Assembly (NCBI GenBank): GCA_001599935.1
Contig: BCIJ01000001.1
Span: forward strand, 1,799,027 to 1,863,026
From: Holtermannia corniformis
Lineage: Eukaryota; Basidiomycota; Tremellomycetes; Holtermanniales
Length of the DNA stretch: 64,000 nt
Reading direction: 5' to 3'
In this document: piece by piece, positions 20,943 to 34,800 of the stretch
Layout of the letters: every line of letters begins with the position of its first letter
Position numbering within the stretch: position 1 is the first letter of the stretch
Translations under genes and position numbers: made by a program
Notes under the pieces: generated by a model
The model's input: only the letters and a program-made list of their open reading frames with translations
The model's database searches: none
What the model was told of the DNA's origin: nothing

Positions 20943-23339
20943 TCATTCGTCCGCATCCCCGTCGCTGTACAATGCCCACTTTTGCGCAAAAGTCTGGTCA
21001 TCGGAATCTTCGACGTACTCGCCCCAGTGCCGCTGCTTCTCCTGTTCGCGCGTCCAGCGCCGTAGTCTGCGCAGACGGGCCAGGACGACGTCGAGTGACT
21101 CCCAGCTCCCGGGATCATTCGCGAACCGTTGGTGGCGACGGGATAACGTGTGCTGGGATCGCATCAGCGCATGAAGCGATAGAACCAGGTGGTTGACTTA
21201 CCACTTCGATGCTCTCAAACTTGACGCGGCAGTTTTCACAGTAGCCAGCCTTACGGCCTAACAACGTGTTTTCACCACCTGGCTCGTCTGCCCACGCGCG
21301 CTCGAACACGCGCTGTCGATCTGCCCAGGTCACGTCGGAGGGAACGGGCAGAGGCCGTTTGGCAAGCTTGAGAAGGGCAATGACTTCGTTTTGACTCTTG
21401 ACCTTGCGTTCAGGTTTAGTCTCTGTTGGCGGTGCGCGCGCCGGTTGAGGCCGGTCATAGACTTCAAGGTCGTCGTCGCCGCCCTCGAGCCGGTTGGCAG
21501 CGCCGAGCTTGGGCTTGGTGGTGAGCCCTGCAGCGGGGAACCGGGCTGTGGCGTTGCCTTTGAGTACCTGGACGCGCTTGCTCATCTGTAGCACGCGCTT
21601 GTCCTTGCCTTGCGCCGGCAGACCTGCCGTGCCGCTCTCTAGTGAAGTGCGGCCAGTGCACGTCGAGTTGATGTTGGACGTCAAGGTGACGCTGTTGCCC
21701 GATGCAGCTTGATAAGGCGGTGGAGTGGGCAGAACGTCGTTGATCGAGAAACGGCCGCTGTCTCGGCGTGGAATCGATTGCGCGGACGACGATCGACGCA
21801 AGGGATCGTGCGACGCCGGCGCGACCTCGCCGTTCCAACCGGTTCGCGAGACGTACATGCGCCATGCCTTTTCGCGCAGCAGATCGACCGGCGTCCCGTC
21901 GTCCTGCGCCTTGACGCTCTCGGACACGCGCATAAAGTCCGAGTACATGACGGGCCATTGGATCTCGTTGCGACTGCCGCGCTCGTACTCTTTCGCCATG
22001 ACGGGTCGATGAGTTCCGGTAGCGTCCTCGATCAAGAGGTAGTGGTTGCCCTTGCCAAAGTAGTAGTAGTCGTTGCGCGGTGCGTGTGCGTCTCGTTCGC
22101 GAGTCCCATTCATGCGCTCGTCCTCGAGCAGTCGCGAGAGCTCATTGCGGATCGGTGCGGTCTCGTCCGCGGGGCAGAGCATCTTGACCACGTCCTGCAG
22201 TTCTGCGCACCGTCAGCAGCGTCACACCTTGGCAGTCGATCTACACACTAGACACGGGCCAGACCTTCATGTTCATCACCATGGCCTTGCTGACGAGATC
22301 AGTGACTTCGGCCGAGGCGCCAGTGTCTATAAAGGGGTTCTTGCCGGGGGATTGCGTCGGTCTGCACGCTTAGCCCGTGCGATTGCGGGTTCGCTACACT
22401 CACGGTTTGATCCCAAGCCCTTTGGGTTTCTGCAACGCCCTAGCTCTCTGCTCGACATTTGGGTCCTTGTTGCCAAGAGGTGCAGGTTTGGCCGAAGCCG
22501 GAGGTGGTTTGACAGTGATGAGATGGGTGACTTTTTTCGAGAAGAACTGGTCGATCCGCTAGCGTAGAGTCATCAGCTCGACTGTTGCCAGTGCCGTTTG
22601 GACGGACCCCTCCGAGCCGCTCGACGCCCGCCTTGAGACCCTCCTTCCTCGCGGCGAGCTCTGCATCGTATTCAAAGTAGAAGATGAAGTTTGGGAACGC
22701 TTTCGAATACTTTGATTTCCACTCGTCGAGCACGACGCTGTTCTGCGCCGTCTTGCCCGCGCTGTCCTTCTTGCGCCGCTTTGCGCTGATCTGCGTATCG
22801 TTGAGTGGGGTTGCTAGCCGCTTGTTGCTCTTGGCTGTGGTTGAGACAGGAGTGCCGAATAGTTGCTTGTTGGATGCTGATGCTGATGCTTTGCTTGGTT
22901 TGTTGGGGACATGAAAGACGTCTGGCGCGTCTGGTACGGTCGGGATCGAGTGCTTGGGTAGTTTGGGACGTTTGGCAAGTGAAGCCGCGTGAGCCTGCTG
23001 GCGGCGGAGAGCGTCACTGCACCGCTTCTCCTCGGCATTGTGGCTACACCACCAGTACTCTGGATAGCGGCCGTAGCACTGATCCGCGAGTTCTTCCGTC
23101 AGCACGTCGCGCCAGTGTTCTGGTCGTTCGAGCTGCGAGCACTCGCCGTTGCGCTCAGTGGTGCCGTCAGCTCGGTATCGCCAGCCATGGGCTTCAAGGT
23201 GTGAAGTGGACCATGGCTCCGGTGAGGCCGTGCGCGGTGGTAGCGGCTGCGGTTGGATCGAGGTTGAGCAAGACGCGGTGGGATCGGCGACGGCGGTGGC
23301 TGGGTGGGCGCCGGCAGGGCGTTGCTGCAGCGAGAGCAT
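20943..23339 (-). CDS. DBF4: DBF4, regulatory subunit of Cdc7 kinase
   Basis: Activates Cdc7 to fire replication origins. Exons (minus order): 22608..23339, 22404..22558, 22249..22361, 21202..22202, 20943..21152; 736 aa. All three family motifs are present. Motif N is a BRCT-like block: LGG joined to RIDQFFSKKVTHLITV, later MKVWPVSKLQDVV. Motif M is around YLLIEDATGTHRPVMAKEYE. Motif C is a CCHH zinc finger, CENCRVKF...HTLSRRHQRF, split by the last intron. An N-terminal block with several Trp (HGWRYRADGTTERNGEC...HWRDVLTEELADQCYGRYPEYWW) is also present. Start 23339 is the ATG nearest the conserved part; an in-frame ATG at 23525 would add ~60 residues. Confidence 0.93.
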
Positions 23340-23549
23340 TGCGCCGCGCACGGCTGCCTCGCGACGTGCCCGCTGGGAGGGCAAGCCAAGATGATCAGAG
23401 TGGTGAAGAGGAAGAACGAGTGGACCGAGCTCGACACCAAAAGAAATCACGCGCACCCAATCACGGTCACGTCGAGGGCGAAAGCGCGTGCATTCAAACA
23501 ACATGCCACGCAACCGACACGTCATTTGCAATCTCGTCTCGATAATGCA

Positions 23550-23870
23550 TCACCGCTTGATCAGCGCCGGCAGCTCTATCGGCCCTTGCGCTCTGGCCGC
23601 AACGCCCGATGCCAGGATGCCGACGTACGGCATGAGCGAGTAGTGCAGTGTCAGGTTGGCGTTTGGGATGTTTCTGCAAAGTGTCAGTAAGACTCTGCCA
23701 TTGGGAATTCATCGATCGCAGGATGGCAAGCGTGAGGCGTACAGGGTCTCGACGTCGACAAGGCGTACGAGCCCATGACCACGATCTGTAACGAACTGTC
23801 GCCGTACTGCTGCACTGAAGCGGTCACGACGAGAGCGATGCAGATCAGGTATAGAGATTGTAACGCCTCG
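23550..23870 (-). CDS. Possible small membrane-protein gene, incomplete model
   Basis: A last exon at 23550..23673 (ending PIELPALIKR-stop) is preceded by a plausible acceptor (ctgacactttgcag). Upstream, an open frame carries a hydrophobic stretch (SLYLICIALVVTASVQQYG). With a gtacgc donor near 23770 the two join as ...VVMGS-NIPNANLTLHYS, and a second hydrophobic patch follows (LMPYVGILASGVAARA). I cannot find an in-frame ATG, so an upstream exon is missing or the locus is not coding. Not recognised. Confidence 0.3.
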
Positions 23871-23879
23871 GTTCGACTA

Positions 23880-25590
23880 GCACGACTCGCTCAACGCACA
23901 AACAGGTGAGAGTGCAGCTCTCAACGCTCTTTCTCTCAGCGCGTGAAAGTGCTGCAGTGACAAGTGAGAGAGAGCTATCGCGATCGCGTCCAGTAGGCAA
24001 CTCGTCGAGTACACGATCGGCCGCCAGACATTGGACGAGCTATGCCGAAGAGACGCTGGCGTACGCGGGCCAGAATCGGTTCAAATGCAATCATCATACA
24101 GGCACGCGCGCTCGGTCCAGGGATTCGTAGCTCCAAAGCGTCCAATGATCGTGTCTCGCGTTGAGAGACACTAACAGATCGCCCTCAAAGCTATCGAGCC
24201 AGGCATCGAGCCGCGTTCACCGAAATGTGCATTACACTCGCAGCGGCACTGAGAAACGGCCATTGAATTGAACGCGCTCCTTACCCCGACTGTCTAGCTC
24301 GATGAGCGTGTCTCGCGTTACAGGACACGTCCGACATGTCGCAAGAGCTACCGAGCCGGGCGTCGGACCGCGTTTATCGTGATACGCATCCCCTCGCAGC
24401 TGATGCGAGGTATCGAATAGGCACGCGCTTCACCCTGACCAACTAGCTCTCAGTCGCTCGATGAGCGTGTCTCGCATCATGAGATACGCGCCGAAAGGCC
24501 TCTCAGCTAGACTCAGGCGCTGAGCCGCGCGTTGGCATCGCATGCAGGTGATGCGAACGGTGCATACTGCCATGCTGAAGGGTGAACCTTGACGAGCTCG
24601 ATTTGGGCTACTCCACGCGCAGCGACCGGAAATGTATCAGCTGGCTTAAAGTACCTGCATCGAGCTAGGACGGCAGAGGAACAGCACTTTGTGGTCGACA
24701 GGGCGGTAGAAGGCATTTCTCCAGTTTGGGCAGTCGGAAAGGCTACGTCAAAGCTATCAAGCCAAGGGGCTTCCAAAACTCGCGTAATCTAGCCGTGTCC
24801 CGTTCAGCGCACTGAACGCAATCACGAAACTTGCCTAGCTTCGAAGATGTACAACGCCGTCCCGCGCGCCGAGATTTGGATGCTATCCAGCAGGCTAATG
24901 GCGCCTGTGAGAATGCGACCATTGCTCGGCGCTTGCGTATAGCGTTCAGGTATGAGCGCGCTTGAATATTGCCGTCCAACGCCCATGTGGATTCAAGGAG
25001 CTCGTATCTGATGGAAGATCATCTACGGCTCTCTGAACGATACAAGTGCGGCGTGACCCTAGCACAGTCAAGCCACAAGGCGGACGGCCGAGCTATGCTG
25101 TGCTTCCCAACGCTCGGCAAGCGTACCGGTGCCGGTTGCACTCATAGCTTGTGGTCGCTACCGAGCGTAACTCTGCGCCAGAGTCATGTCGTGGCGGTGA
25201 GGTTCGCATGCCTTGCGATAGCTGAGTGTTGCGACAACCGCGCCTGACCACGGACGCGGCAATGTGCATGACCCAGAGCTTCGCGGCGTCGCCTGGCTAC
25301 ACACAGTGTGGCCTGCAGGCATGTCACTGAAGACATGACTGAGGCCGTTGCGATGCATGGGGGTATCCGTGAGCGCTCACGCTGAGCGCCCTCACATACG
25401 TCAACAATGGCAGCGCCTAGCTTTGCGCGGACTGCGTCTCTACGGCTCCCGAGTTTAGACAAAGCGCAAGATGATCCGCCTACGCGTCTGGCGCTCAAAG
25501 CCACACATGCCCATGGAAAAGCAAGAGCTTACAGAGCGAGACGCGGAATCGCTGAACCCAGCGACTCGACGGTCTCAACCGCTACGGAAC
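23880..25590. other. Gene-poor island of about 1.7 kb
   Basis: The largest gene-free stretch in the window. It contains the degenerate tandem repeats listed separately and, from 24500 to 25590, sequence with only short, frame-broken ORFs on both strands. No tRNA, rRNA or transposon signature was recognised. It may be a decayed element. Confidence 0.45.
24147..24520. repeat. Degenerate tandem repeat, ~158-nt period, each unit with a hairpin
   Basis: Three units begin with (CG)TGTCTCGC at about 24150, 24307 and 24466 (spacing 157 and 159). Each starts with an inverted repeat: GTGTCTC-7nt-GAGACAC in unit 1, GTGTCTC-7nt-AGGACAC in unit 2, GTGTCTC-7nt-GAGATAC in unit 3. GAGCC(G/A)GGC-like and GCGTT-containing blocks follow at similar offsets in units 1 and 2. 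The units are well diverged outside the hairpin. Confidence 0.6.
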
Positions 25591-26156
25591 TCACTGAAAG
25601 CTCGTGGAGATTTCGTTCCAGAGGTACTTGTTCTTGCCGTCTGCTAGTTGGATCTTTGGCGAGCGCGGCCTGGGGATAGTCTTGTCCCACAGGACGACCT
25701 TGTGCTGTACCTTTTGGTGCGGTGCGTGAGTGCGTGTGATAACGGCGGTTCGAGGACGAACGGCGGTGACGCTATCTTGGTATTCTGCAGTCAGGTAGAG
25801 AAAGACCTGTTTCGTGTTCCAGGCGTCGAATACGGGTGTCAGGTCTTACGGGCTGTTAGCGCGCGGTGATCTGGTCGCGAAGGAGCACGGACCGGCACGG
25901 AGGTCGAACCGGAGCGAGCCGAATTCTTCATCCTTGGCACCCCAAGTTTGTAGCCGGCCCTTTTGGCTGGTGTCGGGTCAGCACCACGTCCGAAGACAGC
26001 GTGCACGCACATGACGAGATCCCGGACCTCGACCGAGCCTGGTTCGAGCTCTGGCAGTGCGAGCAGTGAGACGATTGAAACGAGGCCGAGCAGGATCAGG
26101 ACCGAGGATGTTGCGAGGGATGTGATCAAGTTGAGGCGCTGGAGGCTCGAGTACAT
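25591..26156 (-). CDS. SPC3: Signal peptidase complex subunit SPC3
   Basis: Essential subunit of the ER signal peptidase, which removes signal sequences; a type II membrane protein with a lumenal domain. Exons (minus order): 26011..26156, 25893..25966, 25591..25844; 157 aa. The start MYSSLQRLNLITSLATSS with a following hydrophobic segment (VLILLGLVSIVSLLAL) matches the family's N-terminal anchor. Then come GAKDEEFGSLRFDLRADLTP and FDAWNTKQVFLYLTAEY, the hallmark (F-DL-ADL-P-F-WNTKQ-F) of SPC3/SPCS3, later KVVLWDK and KYLWNEISTSFQ. Slightly shorter than most family members but complete. It is divergent from KAR2 across 286 bases. Confidence 0.94.
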
Positions 26157-26442
26157 GCTGGCGCGATGCCTAGACAGCGTCTTCTCCCTCCCTCTCTCAC
26201 TCTGCCAGTGACGGGTCCGTGCGTCTGTGCGTTGCTGGCTGCACGGGATCAATTAATGTGCCACGTGGTCCAGTGCGTGGCAGTGTAATAACGCCACCCG
26301 GTTACCGCCCCGCCACGTCGACAACCATCGACCACCGCACCAGCCCCGACGCGTTCTACAGCGTTCGACAACGACCGACGGCCATCCCTCAGCTTGAAAA
26401 GCCAGTGGCTACATCGTACATCACTGACCACCACTCTCAACA
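26157..26442. promoter_or_regulatory. Shared promoter of SPC3 and KAR2 with ACGT-core sites
   Basis: Two ACGT-core elements lie between the starts: palindromic CCACGTGG at 26261..26268 and GCCACGTC at 26312..26319, whose reverse strand reads GACGTGGC. The second resembles the bZIP-bound unfolded-protein-response element known from Hac1/XBP1 targets such as BiP genes. Joint control of the two ER genes is an inference. Confidence 0.5.
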
Positions 26443-29110
<2,668 letters not shown>

Positions 29111-29498
29111 GCTGCTGAACGTGGCGTGGGGGGGGGGGGGCGAACGAGTAGAATGGAATGGATGCATCTCTTGCATTGCTATTGCTATTGGGATTGGCTG
29201 TGTTTATAGTCGTAACGAGCTTGGTGCGCTCATTGGACACGTCGCGAACTGCCATCGTTGCGCGTCTCGCTAGTCGCGATCAACGAGCGCTGCCCAACTA
29301 CCAAGTGGCTGCTAGGTTGCAGCGAGCAAGCGGTCGAGCTCGAGCTTGGCGGTGCAGTCAATGCCTCCAGCAGCGCAACGCAATGACAAGATGAACAGGT
29401 GCATCATGCTATGGACAATGGTAGGTGCTATGGATATGGATAATATGGACATGCAAGTGTGGCCTCTACAGTGTACGACGGCGGGGCGCGATCACGCG
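29111..29498. other. Intergenic, KAR2 3' side, with 12-G run
   Basis: About 390 bases between convergent stops. A homopolymer of 12 G lies at 29128..29139, 18 bases after the KAR2 stop, prone to sequencing and replication slippage. Nothing else recognised. Confidence 0.5.
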
Positions 29499-31568
29499 CT
29501 AGACCTTAGCGCCGCGGGCTGCTTTAGACTGCCAGTAGTTTGGCAGGACGACTGTCGAGCACGTCAGCGACGTTCGCCAAGACGGGCCAGAGACGTACAG
29601 TCTTTCCCGCGGAACAGCCAAAACTCGAGGCCTTGACCGTCTCCAACGTGGGACCAGGCGCCGCGGAGACCACAGCCGAGTAAGCGATGCTCATGACCGT
29701 CTTGCAAGAGACTGCACAAGGCGTCGCGCTCGATCCAGATGCAGAGCTTTGCAGGGCCCATATCTGGATTTTCAAAGACGTGCTCGCCGTCGTCGTCGTC
29801 GTCTTGGTCTGGTACGTGCCGTTGTTGCCTTTGTCGCCATTTCTCTTCGGGCGTCCAGGGCGCCCGTGCGGTTTCGAGCTGGTATAGCTGAGAGTGGACG
29901 TGGGGCGCTTGAGCGGGGATGCAGGCTGCGGGCGGGATGATGGCCGTGACGATCCGGCGTGCGTACGCGATCTGGTGGATCAATTTGAACGTGGTCGGAG
30001 CGATAGGGTGCAGCAGGTTGCTGAGGATCGGTATGGCTGTCGTATCGCTTAGTTCGGTCCACCTTGTCGTTTACGACTCACCCTCGGTAGCTGTCAAAGC
30101 CTTTGGAACGGCCATGCCGGATGGAGGCCCGGCCTTTGCTGGAATCGAGCGTGAGTTGACTTGGTTCAGCTGACTGGTCGCACTCACCCGCCGTCACCTC
30201 CCAGCCGTCAGCGTCTTCTTGAACAGCCCTCGGGACCTCCTGCGTGTGCTCCTTGATGTTAACCATCTCACGTTCACGCGCCCAATAGCTCCAAGCGGCC
30301 ATGTTGAACGCGTTCACCGAGGCCAGACCGGCCTCGAGCTGATCGGCGGCGATGAGCGCGTCGCGCGCACCCTGAGCGAGAGCGAGCGCTTCAAGCAAGC
30401 GAGGGTGGATGTTGGCGTCCGGCAGGACATTGTAGTGTTCCAAAAAGGCGAGAAAGGCGGCGGTGATGGCTGAGTAGCGAGTCAGCTGGAGACAAGCACG
30501 ATCACAGGGAGCTTACAAGCGAGCGTGAGAGCCCTCGTCACGTCCCTGAGGCATATCAGTTGCATACAGGATCAACCAGCCAAGCAGCGCACCAAGTCGC
30601 CTCGGCCTCCTTGCGAGCAAGAGCCAAGAAGCCACGAACACAGATGACGGGGTCGCGGAGCAAGATGCAGATCTCGGTCGGGACGGGCGCAAAGTCTTGA
30701 CCGTCCTTGTCCTCGGCGTGCTCTACCGGCGCCGCGTCGGGTTTGTCAGTCTCATCGGGTGCATCGGGCGCAGGCCAGTGCTGCCCGGGAATGTCGGAGC
30801 GGAGGTTGAGAGCGTTGCGGAGCTGTTGGGTGTGAGCTGTGCGTAGAAGAAACGTGATCAACTGACATTGTCAAACAGATACTTGTTGGACGGGTTGGCA
30901 AACGCTTCGTGACGTGACTGCAGAAAGTCGCGGGTCGCGTTGAGGACTGGTAGATCAGCATTGTCATGCGGCTGAAACGCAGCACTCACGCCGGCTGAAC
31001 GGTGGTTCCGAGCTGGAGAATATCAGCGCGTGTTGCACAATCAAGACTACACTCACAGACTGTAGACGTGCTGCGTCGTCTTGTCCGGTTCTTGCCAGTC
31101 GCCCCCGCGCTCGCCAATCTTCCAGCAGTCGGCATACGGCAGCCTCCAGATGACTTGGCGCTTGAGCGCACGGGCCTCCCACCTCGCTTTCGCGCGAGCC
31201 TCTTTTGACGCGGGATCATGCTTGACCTTGAGTGGGACGAGTGGGATCTCGTGCGCGTCGTGCTCTACACGATCGTCTGCGTCGGAATCCGAGTCTGTGT
31301 TGGAATCCGAGTCGTGCACGGATCCTCTTTGCTTGGTCTTTTCCTCGCCGTCGGTCGCTTCAGCTGGGTCGAGGATGTAGATCCCCGGTGTTTCGTAGGC
31401 TTGGAACGGGATGAGGGTGACGCCTGGTGGGACCGAGGGGAAGGGCGGGAACACGAGCCAGTCTGCTTGTTGGACGGCGCCGTCTAGCGGGATCTTAATA
31501 GTGCGTTGGGCCGGTGCTGCGTTTATTGGATAGACGGACGGTGCGTTGTGGCCAGCGATGTGTGCCAT
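29499..31568 (-). CDS. Conserved-looking protein, weakly Arb1-like
   Basis: Exons (minus order): 31057..31568, 30990..31012, 30867..30946, 30593..30822, 30517..30545, 30188..30469, 30082..30138, 29599..30036, 29499..29551; 567 aa, all phases consistent. N-terminus WLVFPPFPSVPPGVTLIPF then TPGIYILDP, an acidic linker, WRLPYADCWKIGERG, later FLEHYNVLPD...LLEALALAQGARDALIAADQL...VNAFNMAAW, and a C-terminus FWLFRGKDFVLPNYWQ. The helical HxxxLP-EALxLAxxA pattern and the VLPNYW end remind me of the Arb1 subunit of the Argonaute siRNA chaperone complex. The resemblance is by memory and weak, and other families are possible. If right, it would load small RNAs in heterochromatic silencing. It is divergent from chitin synthase. 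Confidence 0.6.
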
Positions 31569-31896
31569 CGTGCCAGTGAATGCTCGCTGCTTGCTGCGCG
31601 CTGCGTAGGATCCGTTTGCTGGTGTGGTTGATGCTGATGGTGCGCCACGTGGCGCCACGTGGCGATTGGGCGTATCACGTGATCGATCGGTCACTGAGCG
31701 ACGCGCCTGATTTTATCGAGATTTGGTTCCGTCGCCTCGTTCCAACCCAGCAACCGACGCGATCACCAGCGAGCGATCACAACGAGACAGCAGAGCACAC
31801 AACACGTCTAGATGGCACACGGGCAGCAGGGACACGGCGTATAACACATACATCAACACTGCAGCAGTCGACATTCACACCACAACAACAAACACC
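31569..31896. promoter_or_regulatory. Divergent promoter with three CACGTG boxes
   Basis: Two abutting copies of the 10-base palindrome GCCACGTGGC at 31644..31653 and 31654..31663 form a perfect 20-base palindrome. A third palindrome, ATCACGTGAT, follows at 31674..31683. All three carry CACGTG, an E-box for bHLH factors. They lie ~75-95 bases before the Arb1-like start and ~215-250 bases before the chitin synthase start. Confidence 0.65.
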
Positions 31897-34800
31897 ATGC
31901 CACCACCGAGCTCGTCACGAAAACAACCACCAGCCGCAGCAGCAGACTACCTGCTCCCGGGTGCGTTCAGCCCTGCACGGTCGAGCCCACAGCAGACCCT
32001 GCCACTGCACTACGCTCGCGGTCCATCCCCGGCACCGTTGACCGCACTGTCCGGCGACATGAGCGATCCGGGCGGCTACTCGTACAATCCGGGCCGCGCT
32101 CAGGGCGGCTACGCCAGTGTGCCAGGCGGGGACCAGCACCGGCACGCACCGCCAGGATGGCAGAGTGCACTGCCGACTCTGCAACAGCAGCAACGACACC
32201 GCTACACAGCGCCAGCTCAGTCGTTTGCACCGCCTAGTAACCTCGAAGCCGCCATTGCAAGATCGCGTGGCTACCCATCGGCCCTCGCGCCCGCACCCGT
32301 GCTCTCACCACCGCCTCAGCAGAGCTATCACCCATCCCCGGCACAAAGTCATCTCTCGTACAACCCATCACCCGTCGCGAGCCACGTCTCGTACAACCCA
32401 TCACCGGCACAAAGTCATCTCTCGTACAACCCGCCGTCAGCGTACCATCAGCCGTCCTACCACTCGGTCACGAGCCAAGACCCAAACCATCCAGAGACAG
32501 GTTTCTCGCTCCGGCCATCATCCACCGTTCGGTTCGCAGGCACTCCACGCTTCCGCCGCGAGTTTTCACGCTCGCCAACGCCACCGCTCATTGACGACTA
32601 TGATGAAAAATCACCTCGGGTCGACATTGAATCACCGCTGATCCCGTCGGTCGAGCACGGCCCGAATGGAGGGCTCGAAGACGCCCCGCCCGGTTGGCGC
32701 TACAGTGCCGATGGCGACCTCGCAGGCGGTTACGCCGTCGACGACGCCGACGAGAACCGGCCGTTTGCCATGGCCGGTCTGCCTAGCATCCACGTCAAGC
32801 AGCCAACATCAGATTCTGCACTCGCAATGAGCTCGACCCAGCACTTTGGCCCGGCACCCGAAGGCCGCGTCAGCCGGCGCAACAAGCAGGCCGCACGCCA
32901 GCTGAAAGAAGTCACGCTCGATGACCGCCACTACAACAATTTCGTAATCGACGCAAAGATCCCGACTAGGCTCGCGCAGTGTATGCCCGTCAAGGGGATC
33001 GAAGAGCAGTGCAGTACCCGGTGGGTGCCCATCCTCGTCTTGTACAGCGCGCAGCTGACAGCGACAGCTACACGGCCATCACCTCGTCCCCCGACGAGCT
33101 CCCACTCACAGGCTTCCGCTTGCGCCAAAACTCGTACGAACCCCCGCGCCAGACCGAGCTCTTCATCGTCATCACCATGTACAATGAAGACGCCCAGCTC
33201 TTCTGCCGCACCCTCTACGGTGTCATGAAGAATATCAGCCACCTCTGCTCACGCAAAAATTCGAGGGTCTGGGGCAAGGACGGGTGGCAAAAGGTTGGAG
33301 CGTCCGACCTCGAAGACGATGGTGGCTGATACATCAGTAGATTGTAGTGTGCATCGTCGCAGACGGCCGCAAAGCCGTCAACCCGCGCGTACTCGATTGC
33401 CTTGCCGCCCTCGGCGTCTTTCAGGAGGGTCAGTCAAGTGCCGACTCGCCCAGGCTTGCCGCTGATAGCCCACAGGCGTCATGACCAACATGGTCCAGGA
33501 CAAGCCCGTCGTCGCCCACGTTTTCGAATACACGACCTCGTTCGCGCTCGACTCGGACCTGCACTTCAAGTATCCCGACAAGGGCATTGTTCCGTGCCAG
33601 ATCATCTTCTGCCTCAAGGTGCGTCGCGATGGCGCCGTCGTGCGGTGCTGACCAATTCATCTACAGGAGAAGAATGTGTGTTAACCGACAGACGTTCCGT
33701 TACGGACAAAGCTGACGCACCCAGGCGCGCAAGATCAATTCCCACCGCTGGTTCTTCAATGGCTTTGCGCCACTGCTCTCGGTACGTCGCCCTACTGCCA
33801 CTCGCGCATCAGCTTACAGTCCCAGCCCAACATCACGATCCTACTCGACGTCGGTACCATGCCGGCCCCGAAATCGCTCTATCACCTCTGGAAAGCGTTT
33901 GACCGCAACTCGAACGTTGGTGGCGCGTGCGGCGAGATTGCAACGTTCAAGGGCAAGACGTGGCGTGGCTTGCTGAACCCTCTGGGTACGCGATCGAAGG
34001 ACGGTATACGACAGCTGCTGATATAACCTAGTCGCGGCCCAATGCTTCGAGTACAAGGTGTGCCCGATGTGGGCCGCGGCGCTACACGCTGACACTGATA
34101 GATGTCGAATATCCTCGACAAGCCGATGGAGTCGATCTTTGGGTACTGTACCGTGCTTCCTGGGGCTTTCTCGGCGTACCGGGTCAGTCGCACCTCATTC
34201 TTATACTGACAAGCTGACACCCTGTCCGACAGTACATTGCACTGCAGAACGACGCCCAGGGCCGCGGACCGCTCGCAAGCTACTTTAGAGGCGAGGAGAT
34301 GCTGGCTGGCAAAGCGGACACTTTTACGGCTAACATGTGAGTTCATGAGCGTTGTAGACTGAACGACACTGATCAAGGTGACCGTAGGGTATGCGCTCGA
34401 GTGGATGTTGATCCGGATCTGATCATGCTCGCAGTATCTTGCCGAAGACCGCATTCTCTGCTTTGAGATCGTGTGAGTGATCGTCGAGCCGTGATACGTC
34501 GCTCATGGCCCATAGCGCCAAGCCCAAAGCGAATTGGGTACTGAAATACGTCAAGCAGGCCGTGGGTGAGACCGATTGCCCGGATAGTATCCCCGAGTTC
34601 ATCTCGCAGCGCCGTCGGTAAGTCGCCCACTGTGCCGATGGTCACGTTATTGAGCGAACCCTCAGGTGGCTCAACGGATCCTTCATGGCTGCCGTGCGTC
34701 TTGGATAGCACTCGACCGGATTCCGCTGACGCAGTCTTCAGGTCTACTCGTTGTGGCACATTGCCCAGATCCTCCGTTCCGACCACTCGGTCACGCGCAA

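Noticed and set aside
21115..23531. Long plus-strand ORFs opposite DBF4 (for example 21709..22251)
   Set aside because: Shadows of the coding strand; no conserved motifs, while DBF4 motifs N, M and C are on the minus strand.
23880..25590. CRISPR-like or viral origin for the repeat island
   Set aside because: Repeats are long, few and diverged, spacers are not unique, and the DNA is eukaryotic; no viral or transposase domains seen.
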